Assembly (NCBI GenBank): GCA_964653235.1
Contig: CAZZCP010000004.1
Location: forward strand, 13,619-77,618
DNA from: CAZZCP01 sp964653235
GTDB taxonomy: Bacteria; Bdellovibrionota; Bdellovibrionia; Bdellovibrionales; UBA840
Length of the DNA: 64,000 nt
Direction of reading: 5' to 3'
This document shows, piece by piece, positions 44,843 to 53,952 of this stretch; within the stretch, counting starts at the first letter, position 1; each line of letters starts with the position of its first letter. Position numbers and translations under genes: made by a program. The notes under the pieces are model-generated. The model was not told the DNA's origin. It did not search any database and was given only the letters and a program-made list of their open reading frames with translations.

Positions 44843-46627
44843 CTATGAGTCCATAAAGGTTTTCAATTTTTTAGAGCGTGACGGATGGCGGAGCTTGCGA
44901 AGGGCTTTGGCCTCGATCTGACGAATCCGCTCACGAGTCACATTGAAATCTTGTCCAACTTCTTCGAGAGTGTGGTCGTTTTCTTCACCAATTCCAAAAC
45001 GCATGCGAAGCACCTTTTCTTCTCTTGCAGTGAGAGTCGAAAGCACACGGCGAGTTTGCTCGGCCAAGTTCAAATTCACGATCGCCTCAGAGGGATTGAT
45101 GACTTTTTTGTCTTCAATAAAATCTCCGAGGTGAGAATCTTCTTCTTCACCTACAGGAGTCTCTAGACTGATAGGCTCTTTGGCAATCTTTAGAACTTTA
45201 CGAACCTTGTCTACAGGCATCTCCATTTTCTCTGCGATCTCTTCAGGAGTAGGCTCACGCCCTAACTCTTGAACGAGGTAGCGAGAAGTACGAATCAACT
45301 TATTGATGGTTTCAATCATATGAACCGGAATACGAATAGTTCGAGCTTGGTCGGCGATCGCCCGTGTGATGGCCTGACGGATCCACCAAGTGGCGTAGGT
45401 TGAAAACTTATATCCACGTCGATACTCAAACTTATCAACAGCTTTCATCAAACCGATATTACCTTCTTGAATCAAGTCCAAGAACTGAAGGCCACGATTG
45501 GTGTATTTTTTGGCAATCGAAACCACAAGTCTTAGGTTGGCTTCAACAAGCTCTGATTTGGCTATGTCTGCAGCTTTTTCACCTTTCCAAATTAAAGTAT
45601 AGGTGTCGCGAATCCACTCAAAATGCATCTGAGTTTCTTTACGTATTCTCTCTAAGCGAATTTCGGCATCTTCGGCTCTGACAGCCAACTGACGAAACTG
45701 CTCATAAGAAAGTCCTGTGTCTCTTTTAAAACGCTCAAGATCAGCATCAGAATCATTGACCGCTTGAAAGCGCTCATAGAGCTCTTCAGTAGATTTTAAG
45801 AAAGTGCGATCGAGAGCTGTTTTGATTCTTTTTCTCAGCTCAATCATTCTTTCTTTGAGATTTCTAAACTTCAATACAATCCGATTGATGGTTTTACGAT
45901 TGAAGTTGATTTCTTCAAATTCGGTCATTAAGCCATTGGCTAGTTCATCGATGGTATCTTCAATCTTCTTTCTTTCAGCATGTTTGAGCTCAGTATTTCG
46001 AAGAGCTTCAAAGTGAGGAGCCGCTGATTTTGCAAAATCCTCTACCTTACCGATCAGTTGATAGATTTTTTCTTCGTATTCTTCTTCAGTGTACTGAGTT
46101 TCTTCATCTTCCAAACCACGAAAGATATTGCGCATTTTAATACGGCCCTGCTTTACACGCTCACCAAGCTCAATAATTTCTTCGGTTCCATATGGAGATC
46201 TAAGAATGGCACCTAAAATCTGTCTTTCTCCATCCTCGATTCTTCGAGCGATGGCTACCTCACCTTCGCGAGTTAATAGTGATACACTTCCCATTTTTCG
46301 CAAATACAAGCGAACCGGATCATTGCTCTTAAGGTCTTCTTCAGATACTTCTTCTTCTTGGCTAGCTGAATCGAGAAAGTTATCGCCTTCCTCATCTTCA
46401 TCCAAAGACTCGGCAGAAATGATTTCAATACCCTGACGATCTAGGTTTTGAAGAATCGAATCCAAAGCCTCCATTGCAATCAACTCTTGTGGAAGGACTT
46501 CATTGACTTCTTCTGCAGTAAGAACGCCTTTTTCTTTATAGATATCCAAAAGCTTTAGCAGTTCATCTTTTGCTAACTGCAACTGCTGTTCTATACTCAA
46601 TGTTTTATTTTCTTTATTCTTGCTCAT
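44843..46627 (-). CDS. rpoD: Primary sigma factor RpoD
   Basis: 594 residues of the group 1 sigma-70 family. Region 1.1 at the N-terminus, 1.2 (DPVRLYLRKMGSVSLLTREG), the long non-conserved region, 2.1-2.4 (VEANLRLVVSIAKKYTNRGL, then FSTYATWWIRQAITRAIADQ), 3 (RIPVHMIETINKLIR), and 4.2 helix-turn-helix (TLEEVGQDFNVTRERIRQIE). It directs housekeeping transcription. ATG 46627 overlaps the dnaG stop by four bases. Last protein gene of the macromolecular synthesis operon. Confidence 0.97.
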   Translation of the reverse strand: MSKNKENKTLSIEQQLQLAKDELLKLLDIYKEKGVLTAEEVNEVLPQELIAMEALDSILQNLDRQGIEIISAESLDEDEEGDNFLDSASQEEEVSEEDLKSNDPVRLYLRKMGSVSLLTREGEVAIARRIEDGERQILGAILRSPYGTEEIIELGERVKQGRIKMRNIFRGLEDEETQYTEEEYEEKIYQLIGKVEDFAKSAAPHFEALRNTELKHAERKKIEDTIDELANGLMTEFEEINFNRKTINRIVLKFRNLKERMIELRKRIKTALDRTFLKSTEELYERFQAVNDSDADLERFKRDTGLSYEQFRQLAVRAEDAEIRLERIRKETQMHFEWIRDTYTLIWKGEKAADIAKSELVEANLRLVVSIAKKYTNRGLQFLDLIQEGNIGLMKAVDKFEYRRGYKFSTYATWWIRQAITRAIADQARTIRIPVHMIETINKLIRTSRYLVQELGREPTPEEIAEKMEMPVDKVRKVLKIAKEPISLETPVGEEEDSHLGDFIEDKKVINPSEAIVNLNLAEQTRRVLSTLTAREEKVLRMRFGIGEENDHTLEEVGQDFNVTRERIRQIEAKALRKLRHPSRSKKLKTFMDS

Positions 46628-48426
46628 AAATCTCCCAATTCAGGGCTTTTCGTATTTTTTATTAAATTCATTACTTCTTTTAAATTCTCTGGAGATTGAT
46701 TTTGTTTTAGACCCAGCTTTAACTTTTGCAATTCCAACTTCGTAAAGTTTTTTTTGAGTTGGTTTTTACAATCTAAATAAATCTTCTCTTTTGCTTCTGC
46801 ATCTTTGTATTGTTTTTGATCCAGCATTTTTGTCAATAAGCTCGGATCCTGTACCTTTGATGCCAGTGAAGCTGTTATCCTATCAAATTCACTTGGATTT
46901 TGTCTATCTTCATCAGCTATCATTTTGAAAATAGTACGCATTTCTTCGCTAAGCAAATATCTGGCCAGTTTTTCCTCTACAAAGCGCAAATAATAACTTT
47001 TATCCAACAAACAAAGATTCAAAATCTCTAGTTCTTGCTTTTTCGCCGCCTTTAAAGAGAGCTTTTTCTGATCAACGACAGGCTTTACTGTAGATTTCAT
47101 AGATAAGCCTGTATTTTTTTTCTCAACGCTTCTCAAAACCCAGCTATAGCTCTCTCCCAGTAGTTCTGCAGTGTCTTTGGCATATAGACTTTGCAATCTA
47201 GGGTCGGCTATTTTTGTCAGAAAAGGCCCAAACTGGTCCATAACTCGAATCTTTTCTGATGCCTGGCCACGAAAGTTATTCAATCTCCTCTTTAAGGTAG
47301 AAATATACAAATCTTGTGCCAAATCGAGCTTTTCTCGGAGGGCAGCAGTGCCAAATTTTTGAATATAATCATCGGGATCCATGGCATCTGGAAGATAAAG
47401 CACTCGGGCAAAAAGACCGGCTTGCAAAAGAATCGGCAGAGCTCTTTCGGCAGCCTGAAGACCAGCAGAATCACCATCGAAAAGCAAAACGATATTCTTT
47501 GTATACCTTTGCAAGAGCTTGGCGTGATCTAGGGTAAAGGCCGTTCCTAAATTGGCGGCTACATTCTGAATACCAGCCTGGTAGAGCTTTAAAAGATCCA
47601 TATAGCCTTCTACCAAAATAACTTCATCTTTGGCGCGGATGTGTTTGGCGGTCACATTCAAACCATAAAGGCTTTTGCCTTTGTGAAAAACCAAACTTTC
47701 TGGGCTGTTTAAGTATTTGGGAAAATCTTCATCGCGCAAAACTCTTCCGCCAAAGCCAATGGTCTTACCTAGAGCCGATACAATGGGAAAGATCAGACGA
47801 TTGCGATAAATGTCGTAATGTCCCTTTTTTTCTCCCCCACGAGCCTTTAGCAAACCCAACTCTACAGCCTGAGCTACTGGAACAGATTTTTTAAAAAAGA
47901 AATCTTGCAAGGCTTGCCATGAATCGGGAGCAAAGCCCAATTGAAACTCCTCAATGACCTCCTGGGATAGCTCTCTTTTTTGAATGTAATCCAAAATAGC
48001 TGAGACTGGCGGCTGAGATTGAAGCTGCTTTTGAAAGTACTGACTGGCCAAAGAATTGATGTTCTCTAAAGAATGCTTTTTTTGCCTAAAATATTCCTCT
48101 TGGCTCATTTCATCTTTAGAGAGATTTTGCTTCGGCAAGGGAATAGACGCTCTTTCTGCAAGGTATTCAACTGCTTCTGGAAAACTCATTCCCGAATAGT
48201 CTTGCAAAAAGTTAAAAACATTTCCGCCCTTTTTGCAGCCAAAGCAATGGTACATCTGTTTGGATGGACTAAGTGAGAAACTTGGGCTTTTTTCATTGTG
48301 ATCTGGAAAAGGGCAGAGCGCCATTAAGTTCTGCCCCGAGGGCTTCAATTCAGTATACTGGCCAATGATTTCTTCTAGATCATTAGCGGCTCTTACTTTA
48401 TCAATAAATTCTTGGCTAAATCGCAT
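46624..48426 (-). CDS. dnaG: DNA primase
   Basis: 600 residues. N-terminal CHC2 zinc finger (CPFPDHNEKSPSFSLSPSKQ then CFGCKKGG), then the RNA-polymerase core with TOPRIM motifs (ILVEGYMDLLKLYQAG-like EVILVEGYMDLL, and LLFDGDSAGLQAAER), and a C-terminal helicase-interacting region rich in helices. It makes RNA primers at the replication fork. ATG 48426 starts it. It lies between yqeY and rpoD; the rpoD ATG overlaps its stop (ATGA). Confidence 0.96.
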   Translation of the reverse strand: MRFSQEFIDKVRAANDLEEIIGQYTELKPSGQNLMALCPFPDHNEKSPSFSLSPSKQMYHCFGCKKGGNVFNFLQDYSGMSFPEAVEYLAERASIPLPKQNLSKDEMSQEEYFRQKKHSLENINSLASQYFQKQLQSQPPVSAILDYIQKRELSQEVIEEFQLGFAPDSWQALQDFFFKKSVPVAQAVELGLLKARGGEKKGHYDIYRNRLIFPIVSALGKTIGFGGRVLRDEDFPKYLNSPESLVFHKGKSLYGLNVTAKHIRAKDEVILVEGYMDLLKLYQAGIQNVAANLGTAFTLDHAKLLQRYTKNIVLLFDGDSAGLQAAERALPILLQAGLFARVLYLPDAMDPDDYIQKFGTAALREKLDLAQDLYISTLKRRLNNFRGQASEKIRVMDQFGPFLTKIADPRLQSLYAKDTAELLGESYSWVLRSVEKKNTGLSMKSTVKPVVDQKKLSLKAAKKQELEILNLCLLDKSYYLRFVEEKLARYLLSEEMRTIFKMIADEDRQNPSEFDRITASLASKVQDPSLLTKMLDQKQYKDAEAKEKIYLDCKNQLKKNFTKLELQKLKLGLKQNQSPENLKEVMNLIKNTKSPELGDL

Positions 48427-48462
48427 ATACCCCCATTATGACACTGAAAATGAGGAAAAAGG

Positions 48463-48912
48463 TTACTGAGACAAACGAGATTTTACGATTTGACTGATCA
48501 GCTTATTGTCAGCTTGTCCTTGGGTTTTATTCATAACCTCTTTCATGACTTGACCCATTTGCTTCGGAGATTCAGCCTGTAGTTCTGCAATCACCTCATC
48601 TACAATTGCTGTCACTTTCTCTTCTGACAATTGCTCGGGAAGGTATTTTTCTAGAATACTTGCCTCTTGAGCTTCTTTATCTGCCAAATCTTGCCTACCG
48701 GCATCTTGATACTGCTGAATGGATTCTTTTCTTTGTTTGACCAGTTTATTAATGACCGAAAGAACCTCATCATCTTCGATTTCTTTCGGTCTGATTTCGA
48801 TTTCTTTGTTTTTGATCGAGGATTGCAGCATGCGAAGAGTCGTTAAACGAATCTGATCTTTGGCTTTCATTGCCTCTTTGATTCCGCCTAAAATTTCATC
48901 TTTTAATGCCAC
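48463..48912 (-). CDS. yqeY: GatB/YqeY-domain protein
   Basis: 149 residues of the YqeY family, related to the tRNA-binding tail domain of GatB: MALKDEILGGIKEAMKAKDQ, then RLTTLRMLQSSIKNKEIEIR, and late EVIAELQAESPKQMGQVMKE. It is found between rpsU and dnaG in many bacteria. The role is thought to be tRNA-amidotransferase-related but is not established. Confidence 0.92.
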   Translation of the reverse strand: MALKDEILGGIKEAMKAKDQIRLTTLRMLQSSIKNKEIEIRPKEIEDDEVLSVINKLVKQRKESIQQYQDAGRQDLADKEAQEASILEKYLPEQLSEEKVTAIVDEVIAELQAESPKQMGQVMKEVMNKTQGQADNKLISQIVKSRLSQ

Positions 48913-48922
48913 AATACCACTC

Positions 48923-49120
48923 CTAGAAATCTTGTTTTTTCATCTTTTTTGCCATGCGCTTACGGGCAGCAATGGACTTTTTCTTCAAACGAACACTGGG
49001 TTTTTCGTAGTGCTCTCTCTTTTTTACTTCAGAGAGAATACCCCATTTTTCGCAAGTTTTTTTAAAACGACGAAAAGCTTGTTCAAAGCTTTCGCTGTCG
49101 CGAACTCTTACATAGGCCAA
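48923..49120 (-). CDS. rpsU: 30S ribosomal protein S21
   Basis: 65 residues if read from TTG 49120 (AYVRVRDSESFEQAFRRFKK), which matches family N-termini and has AAGGAAGG nine bases ahead; the longer reading from GTG 49129 would place its start on the ribosome site itself. The C-terminus is highly basic (KKKSIAARKRMAKKMKKQ). S21 binds the 30S platform and aids initiation. First gene of the rpsU-yqeY-dnaG-rpoD operon. Confidence 0.93.
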   Translation of the reverse strand: MAYVRVRDSESFEQAFRRFKKTCEKWGILSEVKKREHYEKPSVRLKKKSIAARKRMAKKMKKQDF

Positions 49121-49235
49121 AAAAATCACCTTCCTTCCAGGTTGCTAGATGTAGCAATCTCGAGATGATGCGTCAACAAGCAGCTAAAAACGGGGGGTTG
49201 GCAGTTTAACGCACCGCTCTCTGTCACTCCGAAAA

Positions 49236-49406
49236 CTGCTCCCCTTTATTTCACTTCGGAGGTTCCGTCCGCAAGCTATAAGTATTGATAATATTTCGTG
49301 TATTCTGTTTGAGATGGCTTAAAATTTGGTGCAGTTTAGGACAAATATCCTAAGTCATTGAAAGTAGAATTTAATTCTGCAAAAAAAGTGAAATAAAAGG
49401 GAGCAG
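49236..49406 (+). repeat. Dispersed ~170-bp inverted-repeat element, copy 1
   Basis: Terminal inverted repeats CTGCTCCCCTTTATTTCACTT at 49236-49256 and its near-complement at 49386-49406 enclose a unique centre with GGCTTAAAATT at 49316-49326. The same ends and centre occur in reverse at 60836-61004. It lies between the divergent rpsU and tadA genes. No open frame, no transposase and no clear target duplication. Confidence 0.82.
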
Positions 49407-49458
49407 CTAATAAGCGGAAGCTGGATTATTTAAAAAAAATCCAGCAATCTTCTAAAAA

Positions 49459-49920
49459 ATGCTCAATGAAACTGAAGAACAGCTTTTACAAAAATGCATG
49501 GCCCTTGCCAGTTCACGCCGCAATGAAATCGATGTTCCTGTTGCAGCTCTGATTGCCCACGGAGATGAAGTTTTGGCAGAGGCCTATAACGAAAAAGAAC
49601 TGCTGCAAGATCCAACCGCTCATGCAGAGATGCTTGCCATTCAAAGAGCTTGCAAAAAACTCAATTCTTGGCGACTTAGGGGTTGCACTCTCTATGTAAG
49701 CTTAGAGCCTTGCCTCATGTGTGCCGGTGCCATACTAGCAGCTCGCATTGAGAAAATCATTTTTGCAACTACAGATCCAAAGGCAGGGGCCGTGCTGTCT
49801 TTGTACAATTGCTTACAAGACCCCAGATTAAACCACCAAGTTGAAGTGGTGAGCTACCCCATGCAAGAGGCCAAACAGCTTTTAAAAGATTATTTTCGAA
49901 AGCTACGTGAACAAAAATGA
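49459..49920 (+). CDS. tadA: tRNA-specific adenosine deaminase TadA
   Basis: 153 residues of the cytidine/deoxycytidylate deaminase fold. Zinc and catalytic residues are in PTAHAEMLAIQRA (HAE) and LEPCLMCAGAI (PCxxC). It makes inosine-34 in tRNA-Arg(ACG). The start ATG 49459 has little ribosome-site signal. The next gene starts four bases before its stop (ATGA). The repeat element ends 53 bases upstream. Confidence 0.92.
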   Translation: MLNETEEQLLQKCMALASSRRNEIDVPVAALIAHGDEVLAEAYNEKELLQDPTAHAEMLAIQRACKKLNSWRLRGCTLYVSLEPCLMCAGAILAARIEKIIFATTDPKAGAVLSLYNCLQDPRLNHQVEVVSYPMQEAKQLLKDYFRKLREQK

Positions 49921-50549
49921 GAAAGATCTTTATTGGTGATGTGCATGGCTGTTTTGAAGAACTGCAACTACTGCTAGAGAAGCTGGAATACACAGCCGAT
50001 GACCAAATTTACTTTGTAGGTGATGTTATTAACAAAGGTCCACAATCGGCAAACTGCTTAAAGTGGGTGCGAGAATCTGGCTCAAAAATGGTTTTAGGCA
50101 ATCACGAGGCCAAGTTTTTAGAGTTTCTAGAAGGAAAGTTTAGTTCGCCGAAGTTTCAAAAAATAAGCGAACAACTAGATAAGGAAGACCTAAAGTTTTT
50201 AAAATCTTTACCTCTTTATATTGAAGAAGAAGACTTTTTATTGGTGCATGCTGGATTAAAACCAAAAACTCACCCACAAAACACTCCAAGACATGTCTTG
50301 CTCAATATTCGCACCTGGGACGGTTTAGGAAAGAATCTTTGGCAGGAGCAAGACCCTGCCTGGCACGATTTGTATACAGACCCAAAATTGGTCATCTATG
50401 GCCATTGGGCCACACAGGGTCTTAAGGTAAAAACAAATTGCATCGGCTTAGATTCTGGTTGTTGTTATGGGAAAAAATTATCGGCACTGGTGCTACCTGA
50501 TCGTGAAATTCTTCAGGTAGATGCATTATCACAATATGTAAGCTTTTAA
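49917..50549 (+). CDS. Metallophosphoesterase (ApaH/PrpE-like)
   Basis: 210 residues with the calcineurin-type metal motifs: IGDVHGC at the N-terminus, FVGDVINKGPQS, VLGNHEAKFLE, VHAGLKP and IYGHWATQG. This is the pattern of ApaH diadenosine-tetraphosphatases and PrpE/PP1-like phosphatases. Substrate (Ap4A or phosphoprotein) is not certain. Translationally coupled to tadA. Confidence 0.87.
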   Translation: MRKIFIGDVHGCFEELQLLLEKLEYTADDQIYFVGDVINKGPQSANCLKWVRESGSKMVLGNHEAKFLEFLEGKFSSPKFQKISEQLDKEDLKFLKSLPLYIEEEDFLLVHAGLKPKTHPQNTPRHVLLNIRTWDGLGKNLWQEQDPAWHDLYTDPKLVIYGHWATQGLKVKTNCIGLDSGCCYGKKLSALVLPDREILQVDALSQYVSF

Positions 50550-50594
50550 TCTCTTTCATTTTGCATTAGTTTTTCAGAAACATAAGGGGGAAAA

Positions 50595-50855
50595 ATGAAA
50601 ATTCTTATTGCAGCCATTATGGCATTTTCAAGTATTAGTTTTGCGAATCTAGATTGTACAACACCAGAAGGTACTGCTTACGTAGGTGAGGTCAGTCAAG
50701 TCTCAGAGACAAAATCTTTTTATGATTGTCCGCAGAGTCTATTACTCAATCAAAAGTTTGTCGCCAATCTTTCAAAAGCAGTTCAAGATGAAGTTTCAGG
50801 TGAAACAACTTGTACTTATGTAAGAAACACTCTTGCACTCATTTGCAAGAACTAG
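50595..50855 (+). CDS. Small secreted protein of unknown function
   Basis: 86 residues with a signal peptide (MKILIAAIMAFSSISFAN) and four cysteines in the mature part (LDCTT, YDCPQS, TTCTYV, LICKN), likely two disulphides. AAGGGGG lies ahead of ATG 50595. No family is recognised. Its build resembles the secreted protein at 63508-63873. The 3' end overlaps the protease gene on the other strand by four bases. Confidence 0.7.
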   Translation: MKILIAAIMAFSSISFANLDCTTPEGTAYVGEVSQVSETKSFYDCPQSLLLNQKFVANLSKAVQDEVSGETTCTYVRNTLALICKN

Positions 50856-52375
50856 CACTCTGGCGGGCTAGTAACAGGCGGGGGCTCTTCTTGATTGAGT
50901 ATGTAGAGCCTTCGCAAATACTCCACCAAATCTTGAAATTGAAGATGCCTCGCGCCCTCTACTTTAGCTTGCAAGTTTTGCTGCGCGGGTAATGCTTGTT
51001 TTAAGATGTCTTCAACTTGAGCTGGCGTTGGCGAAGTGCCCTTATAGGTTTTGTGGTAGGCAATCACAAGTGCCGCCGCTCCTGCAGCTACAGGACTCGA
51101 CATTGAGGTTCCTGCCATTAAGTCATACAAATCTTCATCTGTCACAGATCTTACTGTAGATAACAACCCGGTGATGGGTCCTGCAACACCTTCTCCATTG
51201 GTCGCATTGGTATCACAGCCTGGAGCCGCAATTTCTACATAGCTAGAACTAAAATTTGAAAAACTGCAAAGTTCAAGATTTGCATCTTTAGAATTTGTCG
51301 CTGCCACTGCTAGCATGCCCTTTATGTCTTTGGCATAAAAAGCGGGGATGTACTCAAAATCTTGGTTGATTTCGCGGCTTCCATTTCCTGCTGATACAAT
51401 TACCGTTGAACCTTTTTGGACGGCATACTCAAGAGCCGCTTGAGTTGTCGCACTTAAGCCTGCTCCGCCAAGGCTCATATTTATAACATCGGCACCCATA
51501 TCGGCAGCGTAGCGAATCGCATTGTCAATCGCTATGTGAGTGGGAACGGCATTTCCACCCCCAATAGGTGATACCCTGTAAAAAACATTGATCGGAAGAA
51601 TTTGTGTCTTCTGTCCCATGACTCCCACAATACCTTCATTGTTATTGATGTGGGCCCCAATTAAACCGGCTACATGATTGCCATGACTGGTAGAGTAGAC
51701 AGGAACAGGATTGCCCGTATTGTAGTTGAAATTGGCCCCATGAATATCATCAATGATTCCATTTTGATCATCATCTACACCCTCTTGTCCATTTTGTTCG
51801 GCAAGATTCACCCACAGATTTTCTTTCATATCAGGGTGGTCCAACCACTGTCCTGTATCTATGACTGCAACCAAAGTAGGTTGAGCCTGAACTAGATCTA
51901 AATTGATTTGCTCTAAATTTTCGAAAAATTTTGTATGCTGAAGGTGAGTGAGTTGACTTGCATAGGTGTCATTGGTCAGAGCTTGCAGCTCAAATTTACG
52001 AACTGGAGAGGCGCCAAGGATACACTCATTTTGATCTATAAATGTAAAGAGCTGCTCTCTGGTCCAGTTTTGGGGCCAATGAAAGTTCTGACTGAAGTCT
52101 TTTTGCGCCGCCTTCAGGCTTTGATAAAAGGGATCTTGAGAAAGACTTTCTATTCTTTCACAATTTCCATCGATCAGAAGTGCAATTTGGGAGCCTGAAG
52201 AAATACTCTTAAACTCAGAGAGCTTGTACTTTTTGTGATGAAATGTCGAAATTTTTGGCGAACAGACTTTCGGTGGACTTTCTTTAGTTTCTTCTTCTAT
52301 GCCTAAGGGGCTTAAGACTGTGCTCTCACCACATGCAGTTAAAACCAAAAAGAGAAATATTGACCCTCGCCCCAT
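50852..52375 (-). CDS. Subtilisin-family (S8) serine protease lipoprotein
   Basis: 507 residues with a lipoprotein signal (GSIFLFLVLTACGES). The catalytic triad is visible: Asp in VAVIDTGQWLDHPD, His in SHGNHVAGLIGAH, Ser in AGTSMSSPVAAGAAAL; the oxyanion Asn is in VIVSAGNGSRE. A propeptide-like region of about 130 residues precedes the catalytic domain. It is expected to be surface or periplasmic, membrane-anchored, perhaps acting on prey or environmental protein. ATG 52375 starts it. Confidence 0.92.
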   Translation of the reverse strand: MGRGSIFLFLVLTACGESTVLSPLGIEEETKESPPKVCSPKISTFHHKKYKLSEFKSISSGSQIALLIDGNCERIESLSQDPFYQSLKAAQKDFSQNFHWPQNWTREQLFTFIDQNECILGASPVRKFELQALTNDTYASQLTHLQHTKFFENLEQINLDLVQAQPTLVAVIDTGQWLDHPDMKENLWVNLAEQNGQEGVDDDQNGIIDDIHGANFNYNTGNPVPVYSTSHGNHVAGLIGAHINNNEGIVGVMGQKTQILPINVFYRVSPIGGGNAVPTHIAIDNAIRYAADMGADVINMSLGGAGLSATTQAALEYAVQKGSTVIVSAGNGSREINQDFEYIPAFYAKDIKGMLAVAATNSKDANLELCSFSNFSSSYVEIAAPGCDTNATNGEGVAGPITGLLSTVRSVTDEDLYDLMAGTSMSSPVAAGAAALVIAYHKTYKGTSPTPAQVEDILKQALPAQQNLQAKVEGARHLQFQDLVEYLRRLYILNQEEPPPVTSPPEC

Positions 52376-52536
52376 ATACTACATAAAAGCAAGTTTGGTA
52401 CCATTTCAGAACTCTCTAGAGCATAGAAAAGTTCATAAAACTGTATAGCTAGTTTGAAATGCAAATTTCTTTCGCAATATCAAGAACCTAGGTTTTGATC
52501 GAGCAGTGGGTAAAATCGCAGTTAGAGTTTATTTCG

Positions 52537-53952
52537 CTAGTCTTTAAACATCGCAATGGCTTTGAGCTTTTGCACTTTGTGATCGACGATTGGTTCCGGA
52601 TAGTCCTTACCAACAATACAGCCTGCCAACTTCTGAATACCAATTGGTGCTAGATATGGCTCATGAATATATTTATCAGGAAAGCCTTCTAACTCAGGAA
52701 GATTTTTTCGAATAAATTCACCCTCAGGATCAAACTTTTTTGACTGAAGTGTTGGGTTAAAAACTCGAAAATAAGGTTGCGCATCACAGCCCGTACTCGC
52801 TGACCATTGCCAGCCTCCATTGTTAGCAGCCTTATCGTAATCTAAAAGATAGCGTGCAAAGAAAGCCTCTCCCTTTTTCCAATGAATTAAAAGATCCTTG
52901 GTTAAAAACATGGCTACAATCATACGAAGTCGGTTGTGCATCCAGCCCGTTGCTACAAAATATCTCATGGCAGCATCAATGATTGGGTAGCCAGTCTGAC
53001 CCTCACACCAGGCTTGAAAATGGGCTTCTTTTCCCTCCCACTTTAAATCTTTGTATTTTTCATTAAATGCAGATCGAGCCACGTGTGGAAATTGATCTAA
53101 AATCATATGGTAAAAATCTCGCCATATCAATTCATTCACCCAAGAGATCGACCCTTCATCTTGATTGCTGTAAGTGGCCCGCAAGAGTTCTCTGGGGCAT
53201 ACGAAGCCAAAGCGAAGATAGGCAGAAAGAAAAGAAGTCGCATTTAAACTCGGAAAGTTGCGGTCATGATTGTAATTCGAAATTTTATCTAAAAATTCTT
53301 TGCATTTTTTTAGCCCCGCTTTGCGACCACCTTGAATCAAATTATCCATCACACAAAAACCCATCTCTTCTCTACTGGGAATTTTTAGATTCATTTGAAA
53401 TTCATCTTTTCGTGCTAAAGACTTTAAGTTTGGCTTGTGCTCTTTGTAGTCACTTTCTGTAATTTTATTTCTCCAAGCATTTTTGTAGGGTGAGAAAACT
53501 TTGAAGGCTGTGTTTGATTTTGTAAGCACTTCATCTTGTTCGAAAATCACAGAGTCTTTGTAAGATAGAAATTGTACATCTTGGGCAGTGAGTTCTTTTT
53601 TAATCTGATGATCTCGCTTTTTTGAATAGGCATCATAATCTTTATTCACGAATACAGCTTGTAAATTCCATTTTCTTACAATCTCAGGAATAATGCTCTC
53701 GGGTCGCCCGTAAAATACAGCAAGAGAGCTGCCCTTTGTTTCTAATTCTTGTTTGAGCTCTTCAATTCCTTCAAAAATAAAACTGATCCGCCGATCTTCT
53801 TCATTGTCCAGTTTTTCTAAAATGTTCTGATCAAAAATAAAAATTGGAAATACTTCCTTTGCTCTATCGCATGCATTTTTCAAAGCAACATTATCGGCAA
53901 TGCGAAGATCACGGCGAAACCAGTGCAAAACTCTTTCAAACTCTTTACTCAC
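52537..53952 (-). CDS. phrB: Deoxyribodipyrimidine photolyase
   Basis: 471 residues of the class I photolyase/cryptochrome family. N-terminal antenna domain (VLHWFRRDLRIADNVALK), C-terminal FAD domain with WVNELIWRDFYHMIL, ATGWMHNRLRMIVAMFLTKD and DYDKAANNGGWQWSASTGCD. It repairs UV-induced pyrimidine dimers using light. The start overlaps the CinA-like stop by 8 bases. It is the last gene of a cluster led by a CarH-like regulator, a pattern known from bacterial light responses. Confidence 0.93.
   Translation of the reverse strand: MSKEFERVLHWFRRDLRIADNVALKNACDRAKEVFPIFIFDQNILEKLDNEEDRRISFIFEGIEELKQELETKGSSLAVFYGRPESIIPEIVRKWNLQAVFVNKDYDAYSKKRDHQIKKELTAQDVQFLSYKDSVIFEQDEVLTKSNTAFKVFSPYKNAWRNKITESDYKEHKPNLKSLARKDEFQMNLKIPSREEMGFCVMDNLIQGGRKAGLKKCKEFLDKISNYNHDRNFPSLNATSFLSAYLRFGFVCPRELLRATYSNQDEGSISWVNELIWRDFYHMILDQFPHVARSAFNEKYKDLKWEGKEAHFQAWCEGQTGYPIIDAAMRYFVATGWMHNRLRMIVAMFLTKDLLIHWKKGEAFFARYLLDYDKAANNGGWQWSASTGCDAQPYFRVFNPTLQSKKFDPEGEFIRKNLPELEGFPDKYIHEPYLAPIGIQKLAGCIVGKDYPEPIVDHKVQKLKAIAMFKD

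Noticed and set aside
49130..49458. Small RNA gene between rpsU and tadA
   Set aside because: The structured element there has the ends and centre of the dispersed repeat; I see no independent promoter and terminator.
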